12,661 nucleotides of DNA from Actinomycetota bacterium (GCA_016210805.1 JACQTL010000242.1:1-12661), one strand, 5' to 3'; positions 1-5,942 are shown, counted from the first letter of the stretch. Notes: generated by a model not told the origin, from the sequence alone. Translations and numbers: made by a program.

Positions 1-371
1 ACCCCGTGCAGGCCCCCGGAGATCGCGTAGCCCCGGCCCCCGAACTTCCCCCCGGCGTTCAGCGTGGTGAGGACGACCTCCACGGCCGGGCGGCGGTCCT
101 TCGACCTCGGGATCGGCTTCACGGGGATGCCCCGGCCGTTGTCGGTCACGGTGACGGCGCCGTCCCGGTGGAGCCGGACCTGGATCCGGTCGGAGTACCC
201 GGCCATGGCCTCGTCGATCGAGTTGTCGACGACCTCGTAGACCAGGTGGTGGAGGCCTCGGAGCCCCGTGGTCCCGATGTACATCCCCGGGCGCAACCGG
301 ACGTGCTCCACGCCCTCCAGGACCGTGATGTCCGCGGACGTGTACGTCCCCGGATCCTTGCTCACCGCCAC
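1..371 (-). CDS. gyrB: DNA gyrase subunit B, N-terminal part (3' end beyond the window)
   Basis: GyrB is the ATPase subunit of gyrase, the type IIA topoisomerase that introduces negative supercoils and relieves stress ahead of replication forks. About 123 codons are visible, covering the start of the GHKL ATP-binding domain. The protein shows RPGMYIG, then EVVDNSIDEA carrying the Mg-binding Asn, then DNGRGIP carrying the ATP-contacting Asp, then GGKFGGRGYAISGGLHG at the edge, which is the ATP-lid region. The chosen start is GTG at 371, with GGAGG four bases upstream. A second in-frame GTG at 365 has ten-base spacing and is equally possible. An ATG at 385 is out of frame. The gene follows the DciA-type gene after a 141-bp gap holding its own promoter. 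The C-terminal TOPRIM part is not visible, so ParE cannot be excluded from sequence alone, but origin location favours GyrB. Confidence 0.96.
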   Translation of the reverse strand, partial: MAVSKDPGTYTSADITVLEGVEHVRLRPGMYIGTTGLRGLHHLVYEVVDNSIDEAMAGYSDRIQVRLHRDGAVTVTDNGRGIPVKPIPRSKDRRPAVEVVLTTLNAGGKFGGRGYAISGGLHG

Positions 372-455
372 GTGACCTCCGTCATTTCCCCGCCGCGCGC
401 AGGCGACACGGACGTGTCTCGGGGGCTCTCCGCGCGGGGTCCGAACTGCCCGCCA

Positions 456-464
456 AGTATACCA
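456..464 (-). promoter_or_regulatory. Probable gyrB promoter, extended -10
   Basis: On the minus strand the bases read TGG followed by TATACT, an extended -10 element in an otherwise GC-rich 141-bp spacer. No convincing -35 is seen 16-18 bp upstream, as is common with extended -10 promoters. Transcription would begin near 449, giving a leader of about 78 nt before the gyrB GTG. The element is AT-rich against its surroundings and lies in the only sizeable gap between the DciA-type gene and gyrB. Confidence 0.55.
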
Positions 465-512
465 TGCGAACCCCCTTCCCGATCGACCCGAACCGGCCCC
501 GAAAGCGTTGCG

Positions 513-878
513 CTACAACGGTTTCGAGGACTCCCTCGCCCCCTTTAGGCCCACCACGACCTGGACCCTGAGGACGACCTCCCGGCCGAGCCGGGCATTG
601 GCCTTCCGGCGGATCTCCTCGGCCAGGAATCCGACCTGCGCGCCCCACGGGCCGGAGTCCGCCCGGACCACCAGGGTGCCTCCCTCGAGGCGCGCCGGGA
701 CGCTCACGGCGGCCAGCCGGTCCCCCACCACCTGGGGCCACTCCCGGAGCAGCCGCCCCGCCGGGACGCCCCGGGCGAACTCCCGCCGCTCGAGGAGCCC
801 TTCGACGATGTCGCCCACCGCGAAGATCTCCTTCGAGCGCTCCTCCTTCCGCCGCGAGAACCCCTTACTGGACGGCAC
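513..878 (-). CDS. DUF721 / DciA-type protein
   Basis: The 121-residue protein belongs to the DUF721 family, whose better-studied members (DciA) load or activate the replicative helicase DnaB in bacteria lacking DnaC or DnaI. A basic N-terminus (SSKGFSRRKEER) precedes the family core: helix VGDIVEGLLERREF, then LLREWPQVVGDRLAAVSVP with the typical W-x3-VG pattern, then GGTLVVRADSGPWGAQVGFL and a helical end REVVLRVQVVVG. The start is GTG at 878, overlapping the recF stop by 14 bases, which suggests translational coupling; AGAGGG lies six bases upstream. Position between recF and gyrB is standard in actinobacteria. Helicase loading is inferred from family and location, since many actinobacterial members are uncharacterised. 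Confidence 0.9.
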   Translation of the reverse strand: MPSSKGFSRRKEERSKEIFAVGDIVEGLLERREFARGVPAGRLLREWPQVVGDRLAAVSVPARLEGGTLVVRADSGPWGAQVGFLAEEIRRKANARLGREVVLRVQVVVGLKGARESSKPL

Positions 879-2010
879 GCCGGCCCTCTCCCCCCGCTCG
901 GGGGGTGACCACGCCCCCCCTGACGTCCCACACGGCCGCGGCCGAGGCGGGGACCTGGCCCTCGTCGGCCACCGACACCACGACCTGCCCCCGCCCGGCC
1001 AGCCGCCCCTCCAGCCGGTGCCGGCGCTCCGGGTCGAGGGCCGAGAAGGGGTCGTCCAGGAACGTGACCGGAGGCTCCCCGAGCGCCTCGGCCACGGCGG
1101 AGGAGAGCCCCAGGCGGAGGGCGATCGCCGCGGCCCACGACTCCCCGTGGGACGCGAAGGCCCGCACGGTGAGGTCCCTCAACGAGAGCTCCAGCTCGTC
1201 GCGATGGGGCCCCACCAGGGTCGAGCGGCGGACCAGCTCGTCGCCCCGACGCTCGGCCAGGCGGCCCCGGAAGGCCTCCTCGACCCGACCGGGCTCCAGG
1301 CCATCCGGCGCCGACGGATCCACGGGCACCGAGGGGCGGTAGGAGACCCGGAGCTCGTGCCGGGTGAGGGCCAGGAACTCCTCCGCGGCCGGCGGGCGGA
1401 TCCGGGCCACGGCCTCGGCCCGGGCCCTGGTCAGGGCGGACCCCGTCTCCACCAGCTCGGCGTCCCAGGCCTCGATGGCCGCGGGGGCCTGCCCCGGCGC
1501 CCCCTCCCAGTCCCGGAGGAGCCGGTTGCGCTGGCGGAGGGCCTTCTCGTACGCGCGGGGGAGCGTGTCCCTGGCCGGCCACAGCGCGGCGACGGCCTCG
1601 TCCACGAACCGGCGCCGGCGGTCCGGGTCCCCCTGGCCGATGGCCAGGTCGTCGGGGCCGGCGAACACGCCCCTCACCCGGCCGCGGAGGTCCCGCTTGC
1701 GCCGGACCGGGGACCGGTTCACCTGGACCCGGTTGGCCCCCGCGGCCCTGACCTCCACCTCGACCAGCACCCTGCCCCCCATGGTCTCAACCTCCCCCCG
1801 CACGTAGCCCGACTGGGCGCCGTGGCGCACGAGGGGGAGGTCCGACCCGACCCGCGGGGAGGCCAGGTCGAGCAGGTAGTGCATGCCCTCGAGGAGGTTC
1901 GTCTTCCCCTCCCCGTTGGGGCCCACGGCCACGACGACCCCGTCGGGCACATCGAGCCGCGTCTCCCGGTGATTCCGGAAGTCCCGGAGCTCGACCCAGG
2001 ACAGTCGCAC
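865..2010 (-). CDS. recF: DNA replication and repair protein RecF
   Basis: RecF is an SMC/ABC-like ATPase that works with RecO and RecR to load RecA at single-strand gaps. The protein is 381 residues, normal for the family. The N-terminal LSWVELRDFRNH leads to Walker A GPNGEGKTN. The middle carries RSTLVGPHRDELEL, a RecF hallmark. The ABC signature is the actinobacterial form SHGESW in place of SQGQQR, and Walker B reads VTFLDDPFSALD. The start is GTG at 2010, giving VRLSWVEL at the conserved beginning. A GGGAGGA sequence lies about 13 bases upstream, rather far, but no better start fits. The reading frame stays open far upstream through dnaN on the same strand; that extension is a GC-driven shadow. 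It lies 65 bp after dnaN and overlaps the DciA-type gene, so all are probably co-transcribed. Confidence 0.96.
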   Translation of the reverse strand: MRLSWVELRDFRNHRETRLDVPDGVVVAVGPNGEGKTNLLEGMHYLLDLASPRVGSDLPLVRHGAQSGYVRGEVETMGGRVLVEVEVRAAGANRVQVNRSPVRRKRDLRGRVRGVFAGPDDLAIGQGDPDRRRRFVDEAVAALWPARDTLPRAYEKALRQRNRLLRDWEGAPGQAPAAIEAWDAELVETGSALTRARAEAVARIRPPAAEEFLALTRHELRVSYRPSVPVDPSAPDGLEPGRVEEAFRGRLAERRGDELVRRSTLVGPHRDELELSLRDLTVRAFASHGESWAAAIALRLGLSSAVAEALGEPPVTFLDDPFSALDPERRHRLEGRLAGRGQVVVSVADEGQVPASAAAVWDVRGGVVTPRAGGEGRRAVQ

Positions 2011-2075
2011 CGCGCGGCTCGCGTCCTCCCGCCGATCCGGTCCCGGCCGGCCCGAGCCCGCCCCGGCCGCCGGCC

Positions 2076-3179
2076 TCAGCTCACCGGGGCCGGCAGGCGG
2101 ACCGGCATCACCAGGTACGTGAACTCGCGTCCCTCGCCCCTGACGATCCCCGGCTTCAGCCCGTCGCGGACCTCGAGGTGCACGGTCTCCCCCACAGCCG
2201 CTTGGAGCCCGTCGGCGAGGTAGCCGGGGTTGAAGGCCACCGTGAGGTCCTCGCCCTCGTACCGGGCCTCGACCGTCTCCACGGCCTCGCCCAGGTCGGG
2301 GGAGGACGAGGTGAGCCGGACCCCCAGCGCGTTGAACGACATGCGCACCGGGGCGCTGTCCCTGGCCATCAGCCCGACCCTCCGCACGGCCTCCAGGAGG
2401 CCCTGCCGGGAGGCCTCCAGGCGGCTCTCGTAGCCCTCCGGGAGCAGTTGGCGGTAGTTCGGGAACTCGCCCTCGATCAGCCGCGACGTCATCGTGAGCC
2501 GGCCGACCCGGAACGTGACCTGGCTCTGGTCCACGAACATCTCGACCTGGCCCTTCTCCTCGCCGGCCGCCCCCCGGCCGGCCTCGGACAGGGCGCGCTC
2601 GGGGACGATGGCCTTGGCCTCCCCCTCGGCCGTGGCCGTGATCTCGCGGACCGCGAGGCGATAGGAGTCCGTGGCCACCAGCGTGATGCCCTCCCGGCTG
2701 ACCTCTACCAGGACCCCGGTAAGGATGGGCCGGGCCTCGTCCTTGGACGCCGCCCGGGCCACCTGGCCCACGGCCTCCGCAAAACGGGGCGCGTCCACGA
2801 CGACCCGGGTCCCCCCCGGGGGCTGGAGCGCCGGGAAGTCCTCGGCCGGGAGGAGCCGGACCGTGCCCTCGTAGGCTCCGCACCGGATCCGGGCCTGGCC
2901 CTGGTCAGACTCGAAGTCGACCGGAGCCGACGCCAGGCTCTTCACCATGTCGGCCAGGAGCCGGGCCGGGACCAGGGCCAGGCCGGCCTCCTGGGGGGTC
3001 ACGGCGAGCGAGAGCCGGGCCGAGACCTCCAGGTCGGTGGTGGTGAGGGTCAGTGTCCCGCCCTCCTCCGCCTCCATCAGCACGCCGGTCAGCGCCGGGA
3101 TCCCCGGGCGGTTGGACACCCCTCGCTGCACGGTCTGGAGCGCCTCGGACAGGTCGTCACGGTCGCACCGGAACTTCAT
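2076..3179 (-). CDS. dnaN: DNA polymerase III beta subunit (sliding clamp)
   Basis: DnaN forms the dimeric ring that tethers DNA polymerase III and other clamp-binding proteins to DNA. The 367-residue length matches the usual 366-380. It begins MKFRCDRDDL and contains three clamp domains, with the conserved ATDSYRLA near the end of domain 2 and the family C-terminal YLVMPVRLPAP that forms part of the client-peptide pocket. The start is ATG at 3179, with a purine-rich GAGGGGGTGG just upstream. An in-frame GTG at 3197 would add six residues that look like the ribosome-binding site read as protein, so it was rejected. The gene is separated from dnaA by 193 bp of candidate origin DNA and is followed by recF. 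Confidence 0.97.
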   Translation of the reverse strand: MKFRCDRDDLSEALQTVQRGVSNRPGIPALTGVLMEAEEGGTLTLTTTDLEVSARLSLAVTPQEAGLALVPARLLADMVKSLASAPVDFESDQGQARIRCGAYEGTVRLLPAEDFPALQPPGGTRVVVDAPRFAEAVGQVARAASKDEARPILTGVLVEVSREGITLVATDSYRLAVREITATAEGEAKAIVPERALSEAGRGAAGEEKGQVEMFVDQSQVTFRVGRLTMTSRLIEGEFPNYRQLLPEGYESRLEASRQGLLEAVRRVGLMARDSAPVRMSFNALGVRLTSSSPDLGEAVETVEARYEGEDLTVAFNPGYLADGLQAAVGETVHLEVRDGLKPGIVRGEGREFTYLVMPVRLPAPVS

Positions 3180-3372
3180 CGGTCCACCCCCTCGCACTTC
3201 TGCTGTTCATGGATATATCCGATCAGTGGTAGTAGTCCTTGGGGAAAACTGGATAAGCGTCCATCCCGCGAGCGTAGCGGCCACCTCTGACAGTGGACGG
3301 GCTGTGGACGGTGGAGGACCGCCGCCCCCCGGGCCCACCGTTCCCCCCGATTGCCCACAGGCGTTCCCCATC
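3180..3372. other. dnaA-dnaN spacer, candidate oriC segment
   Basis: In actinobacteria the origin is usually between dnaA and dnaN. The half next to dnaN (about 3200-3256) is clearly poorer in G+C than the rest of the window and contains the 10-bp palindrome GGATATATCC (3211-3220), two TAG triplets (3230-3235) and an A-tract (3245-3248). It could serve as the unwinding element. Degenerate DnaA boxes follow: ACTGGATAA at 3248-3256 (two mismatches to TGTGGATAA); AGTGGACGG at 3292-3300 and TGTGGACGG at 3303-3311, exactly 11 bp apart; and TTGCCCACA at 3351-3359, one mismatch from the actinobacterial TTGTCCACA. The spacer is short for an actinobacterial origin, so the DnaA-box cluster upstream of dnaA may also take part. 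Confidence 0.55.
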
Positions 3373-4818
3373 TCATCCCCCACGGCTCCGGGCCCTGATC
3401 CGCCGGGTGAGCTCCTGGACCTGGAGGTAGGTGCTCCCCCTGGCCCGCATGAGCTGCTCCACCTTGCTGATGGCGTGGATCACCGTCGTGTGGTCGCGTC
3501 CCCCGAACAGCTCCCCGATCCGAACGAGGGACAGGCCGTTCTGCTCGCGGACCAGGTACATCGCGATGTGGCGGGCCGTGGTGAGCGGCCGGGACCGGCT
3601 CTTGCCCACGAGGTCGGCCCGGGACAGGCTGAAGTGGGCGGCGGTCTCGTCCATGATGACCTCGGGGGGCACGTCGCTCTCGGACTGGGGGAGGAGGTCC
3701 ACCAGGGCCCGGCCGGCGAGCTCGGTGTCCACGGGCTTGCCAGAGAACGAGGCGAAGGCCGCCACGCGGAGGAGGGCGCCCTCGAGCTCCCGGATGTTCT
3801 GGTCGAACTTCGAGGCGATCAGCTCCAGCACGTCCTCGGGGACCTCGATCCCGTCCCTGGCCGCCTTGACCTGGAGGATGGCGATCCTGGTCTCCAGGTC
3901 GGGGGGCTGGACGTCGACGCACAGGCCCAGGCGGAAGCGGCTGCGGAGGCGCTCCTCCATCCCGGACAGCTCGTGGGGCGGCCGGTCCGAGGCGATCACG
4001 ATCTGTCGCTCCTTGGCCTGCAGGGCGTTGAACGTGTGGAAGAACTCCGTCTGGGTCTCCTCCCGGCGGGCCAGGAACTGGATGTCGTCCACGAGGAGGA
4101 CGTCGATGTCCCGGTACCGGGCGGCGAACTGGTAGCCCTGCCGTTCCCGGACGGCCTGGATGAACTCGGCCATGAACGTCTCCGAGGTGACGTACTTCAC
4201 CCGGAGGACCGGGGCCAGGCGGGTCATATGGACGGCGATCGCGTAGAGCAGGTGCGTCGGGCCGAGCCCCACGCCGCCGGAGATGAACAGCGGGTTGTAC
4301 GCCCTGGAAGGGGGCGCCTCGGCCACGGCCATGGCGGCCGCGTGGGCGAAGCGGTTGCTGGGCCCGGGGACGAAGGTGTCGAACGAGTACCCGGACGGGA
4401 TCCCCGCGGCGGAGACCGCCACGGCTTCGCGGGAACCGGGACGGGGGGCCGGCGAGGCCGGCTCCGAGGCTTCCTCCTCCCCGGGCTCCTCCCCCGCCTC
4501 CTCGCCGTGGCCGGCGGCCCTCCGGGCGGCCCGGGCTCCCTCCGGATCGGTGGCGAGCTCGACGTCCACGGCGTCGCCGCCCATGGCGTCGGAGGCCGCG
4601 GCCCGGATCAGGGAGAGGTACTGCCGGGCCAGGCGGTCCCGGACCAGGTCGGAGGGAGTGAGCAGGCGAAGGACGCCGCCTTCCAGGGTCGTTGGTCTCA
4701 CGCCCTGGAACCACATGGCGACGGAGCCCTCGGGGAGCTCCTGCCTGGCCCGGTCGATCACGCGAGACCACACGACCCGGGCGGTGGTCTCGCCCGTATC
4801 GAACGTGGGAGCCGACAT
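3373..4818 (-). CDS. dnaA: Chromosomal replication initiator DnaA, with altered Walker A
   Basis: DnaA is the AAA+ protein that binds DnaA boxes, oligomerises with ATP and melts oriC. All four domains are present in 481 residues. Domain I begins VVWSRVIDRARQEL. It is followed by an acidic linker, then the AAA+ domain from YSFDTFVPGPSNRFAHAAA. Walker B VLLVDDIQFLA, sensor 1 IVIASDRPP, the arginine-finger box LRSRFRLGL and sensor 2 NIRELEGALLR are all intact. The domain IV helix-turn-helix carries GRDHTTVIHA. The exception is Walker A, which reads GGVGLGPTHLL where GGxGLGKTHLL is expected: the invariant lysine is encoded CCG (Pro) at 4258-4260. The start is ATG at 4818; a TTG immediately before it is possible. 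The ribosome-binding site is weak (GTGGA, six bases upstream) and coincides with a perfect DnaA box, suggesting autoregulation. Confidence 0.96.
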   Translation of the reverse strand: MSAPTFDTGETTARVVWSRVIDRARQELPEGSVAMWFQGVRPTTLEGGVLRLLTPSDLVRDRLARQYLSLIRAAASDAMGGDAVDVELATDPEGARAARRAAGHGEEAGEEPGEEEASEPASPAPRPGSREAVAVSAAGIPSGYSFDTFVPGPSNRFAHAAAMAVAEAPPSRAYNPLFISGGVGLGPTHLLYAIAVHMTRLAPVLRVKYVTSETFMAEFIQAVRERQGYQFAARYRDIDVLLVDDIQFLARREETQTEFFHTFNALQAKERQIVIASDRPPHELSGMEERLRSRFRLGLCVDVQPPDLETRIAILQVKAARDGIEVPEDVLELIASKFDQNIRELEGALLRVAAFASFSGKPVDTELAGRALVDLLPQSESDVPPEVIMDETAAHFSLSRADLVGKSRSRPLTTARHIAMYLVREQNGLSLVRIGELFGGRDHTTVIHAISKVEQLMRARGSTYLQVQELTRRIRARSRGG

Positions 4819-4821
4819 CAA

Positions 4822-4861
4822 TTATCCACAGGACCTTTCCACAGATGTGGAGTTCGTGTGG
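4822..4861. promoter_or_regulatory. DnaA-box cluster at the dnaA start
   Basis: TTATCCACA at 4822-4830 is a perfect consensus DnaA box and ends three bases from the dnaA start codon. CTTTCCACA at 4835-4843 has two mismatches, and TGTGGAGTT at 4846-4854 is a weak inverted box. A further TGTGG lies at 4857-4861. This gives four CCACA/TGTGG cores within 40 bp over the dnaA translation initiation region, consistent with DnaA autoregulation or with part of the origin. Confidence 0.75.
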
Positions 4862-4904
4862 GGGGAAGATGGGGGGCTCCGGCACCCCGCGGGAAGGCTG
4901 CGCG

Positions 4905-4913
4905 AGCATAGCA
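4905..4913 (-). promoter_or_regulatory. Probable dnaA promoter, extended -10
   Basis: The minus strand reads TGC followed by TATGCT, an extended -10. No good -35 is found at the usual spacing. Transcription would start near 4898, giving a leader of about 80 nt that contains the DnaA-box cluster. The layout matches the element found before gyrB. Confidence 0.5.
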
Positions 4914-5036
4914 CCGCCCCCCTCGGCGGGTGGAGCCCCGGGCGCCGATCGGCCGTGGTTTTGACGGTCTTTTTCCCTCGGGGCGGCCTCCGGTCCCCCC
5001 GCGAGGGGACGGCCGCGTCCCCCGTCCGTCGCCCGC

Positions 5037-5042
5037 TATACT
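5037..5042 (+). promoter_or_regulatory. Candidate -10 for rpmH
   Basis: TATACT stands out in a GC-rich stretch about 70 bp before rpmH. No recognisable -35 occurs 16-18 bp upstream; that position is instead covered by the inverted repeat GGGGACG/CGTCCCC (5005-5022). A start near 5049 would place the 25-bp palindrome at 5057-5081 in the transcript leader. Confidence 0.45.
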
Positions 5043-5056
5043 TCCTCGGCCAGCGA

Positions 5057-5081
5057 CCCGCGGCGCCCCGGGCGCCGCGGG
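5057..5081. repeat. 25-bp GC palindrome in the rpmH leader
   Basis: The arms CCCGCGGCGCCC and GGGCGCCGCGGG are perfectly complementary around a single C. In RNA this would be a very stable hairpin about 20 bases before the rpmH ribosome-binding site. It could be a leader structure or a DNA operator; the sequence does not decide between these. Confidence 0.7.
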
Positions 5082-5110
5082 CCGGTGCGGACCCGTCCCG
5101 AGGCCTGAAG

Positions 5111-5248
5111 ATGCCCAAGCGAACCTACCAGCCGAACAACCGCCGCCGCGCCAAGCGGCACGGCTTCCGGATCCGGATGCGCACCCGGGCCGGGCGAGCC
5201 ATCCTGGCCCGGCGCCGGGCCAAGGGCCGGACGCGGCTCTCCGCCTGA
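5111..5248 (+). CDS. rpmH: 50S ribosomal protein L34
   Basis: L34 is a small, strongly basic protein of the large ribosomal subunit that packs among 23S rRNA helices. The 45-residue product begins MPKRTYQPNNRRRAKRHGF and ends RTRLSA, matching the family along its whole length, including the KRTYQP and HGFRxRMxTxxGR motifs. The start is ATG at 5111, with GAGG seven bases upstream. It is the first gene of the right arm and is followed at once by rnpA, the near-universal bacterial arrangement linking ribosome and tRNA production. Confidence 0.98.
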   Translation: MPKRTYQPNNRRRAKRHGFRIRMRTRAGRAILARRRAKGRTRLSA

Positions 5249-5268
5249 GCGCGCCGAAGGGTTCCCTT

Positions 5269-5571
5269 GTGGCCGCACGGGGCCGACGGAGGGCCCCGTC
5301 CCTCGTGGGCACGCGGGTGGTACTGTACGTTTCCGCCGGGCAGGAGGGGCCGCCTGTCGCGTTCGTGGCCGGTCGCCGGGTGGGTGGCGCCGTGGCCCGC
5401 AACCGGGCCCGGCGGGTGCTCCGGGAGGCCTGGCGCACCGTGGCGCCGGAGGTCCCCGAGGACCGGCACGTGGTGGCGGTGGCCCGCCCGGCCATCGTGG
5501 GAGCCAAGACCCAGGACCTGGTGAACGAGATGCGAGACCTGCTCCGCCGAGGAAGGATCGTCCGCCCGTGA
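5269..5571 (+). CDS. rnpA: Ribonuclease P protein component, N-terminally short
   Basis: RnpA binds the catalytic RNase P RNA and the 5' leader of precursor tRNA. The conserved signature is clear: VGGAVARNRARRVLREAWR, the RNR motif that contacts the RNA, followed by the usual C-terminal helix DLVNEMRDLLRR. The chosen start is GTG at 5269, with AAGGG seven bases upstream, giving 100 residues against the usual 110-130. The N-terminal helix with the RLxxxxDF-like motif, which lines the leader-binding cleft, would then be missing. The same frame upstream does encode RLSAPKGSLVAARGRRR, which partly resembles that region, but offers only a CTG (5245) as start before running into rpmH. The true start is therefore uncertain. 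The stop overlaps the yidD start by four bases. Confidence 0.88.
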   Translation: MAARGRRRAPSLVGTRVVLYVSAGQEGPPVAFVAGRRVGGAVARNRARRVLREAWRTVAPEVPEDRHVVAVARPAIVGAKTQDLVNEMRDLLRRGRIVRP

Positions 5572-5942
5572 GCTCCCCGGCCGGGGTGAGCGCCCGGGCG
5601 CGCGGGGCGCTGCACCGGGCGCTGTGGGCGGCCGGGGCGCCGGCCCGCCTGGCGATCGTGGGCCTGATCCGGCTGTACCGGCTGACCCTGTCCGGCATGC
5701 TCGGCGGGCAGTGCCGGTTCTACCCGTCCTGCTCCGTCTACGGCGAGGAGGCCGTGCGGACGCATGGGGCGCTCAGGGGCTCTGCCATGGCGGCCTGGCG
5801 GATCCTGCGTTGCGGGCCGTTCACGGCGGGGGGCGTCGACCACGTTCCCCCGCCTAGTTGGGCCCACGGTCGGTCCTCCGGGTCGGTGTATGACGACGTC
5901 ATACACCGAAAGGGGCGTGGCGACCGGGGCGTGGCGGCGTGA
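5568..5942 (+). CDS. yidD: Membrane protein insertion efficiency factor YidD
   Basis: YidD is a small, membrane-associated, cysteine-containing protein that helps YidC-dependent insertion of inner-membrane proteins. The 124-residue product has the family core at residues 30-94: LIRLYRLTLSGMLGGQCRFYPSCSVYGEEAVRTHG in several blocks, then AWRILRCGPFTAGGVDHVP. The three conserved cysteines are present. An N-terminal amphipathic stretch of about 30 residues precedes the core. Residues 95-124 lie beyond the core and are encoded partly by a 27-bp palindrome (5883-5909). The start is GTG at 5568 inside the rnpA stop, and the stop overlaps the yidC GTG, so rnpA, yidD and yidC are probably translationally coupled. 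Confidence 0.95.
   Translation: MSSPAGVSARARGALHRALWAAGAPARLAIVGLIRLYRLTLSGMLGGQCRFYPSCSVYGEEAVRTHGALRGSAMAAWRILRCGPFTAGGVDHVPPPSWAHGRSSGSVYDDVIHRKGRGDRGVAA
5883..5909. repeat. 27-bp perfect palindrome in the yidD tail
   Basis: The arms TCGGTGTATGACG and CGTCATACACCGA flank a single A. The site is 30 bp before the yidC start and inside codons for the poorly conserved YidD tail. Its core, GTGTATGAC-N3-GTCATAC, recurs in parA at 9565-9583. It could be a protein-binding operator or a hairpin before yidC. Confidence 0.85.

Larger units (their letters stand above)
4819..5110. other. dnaA-rpmH divergent spacer
   Basis: This 292-bp gap separates the two divergent replication-associated arms. Moving from dnaA it holds a DnaA-box cluster (4822-4861), an extended -10 for dnaA (4905-4913), a short T-rich island in GC-rich surroundings (4956-4976, with TTGACG at 4961-4966), an inverted repeat (5005-5022), a -10 for rpmH (5037-5042) and a 25-bp GC palindrome (5057-5081). 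I see no gene in it; open frames crossing it on both strands lack family features. Confidence 0.7.

Noticed and set aside
365..377. CACGTG at the gyrB start as another parS site
   Set aside because: The flanking arms do not match parS; only the hexamer is shared, as at several other coding positions.
383..385. ATG upstream of gyrB as its start
   Set aside because: It is out of frame with GyrB and reaches a stop after seven codons.
508..2223. Long open frame on the plus strand opposite the DciA-type gene and recF
   Set aside because: The translation is low-complexity and matches no family, while the minus strand encodes clear DUF721 and RecF proteins. Such shadows are normal at this G+C content.
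2011..2883. Upstream in-frame extension of recF through dnaN
   Set aside because: The extra residues are unlike RecF and overlap conserved dnaN sequence; the conserved protein begins at 2010.
2947..4911. Long plus-strand open frame opposite dnaA
   Set aside because: It is antisense to an unmistakable DnaA with no recognisable motifs of its own.
4961..4976. TTGACG plus T-tract as a promoter -35 or a terminator
   Set aside because: No -10 lies 16-18 bp downstream of TTGACG, and no gene or strong stem precedes the T-tract on the plus strand.
5887..5907. Match to the matS core (TGAC-RNY-GTCA) or to NikR half-sites
   Set aside because: The TGAC-RNY-GTCA core fits both copies, but MatP/matS is an enterobacterial terminus system and these sites are at the origin. 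NikR half-sites are spaced much further apart. Treated as coincidence.
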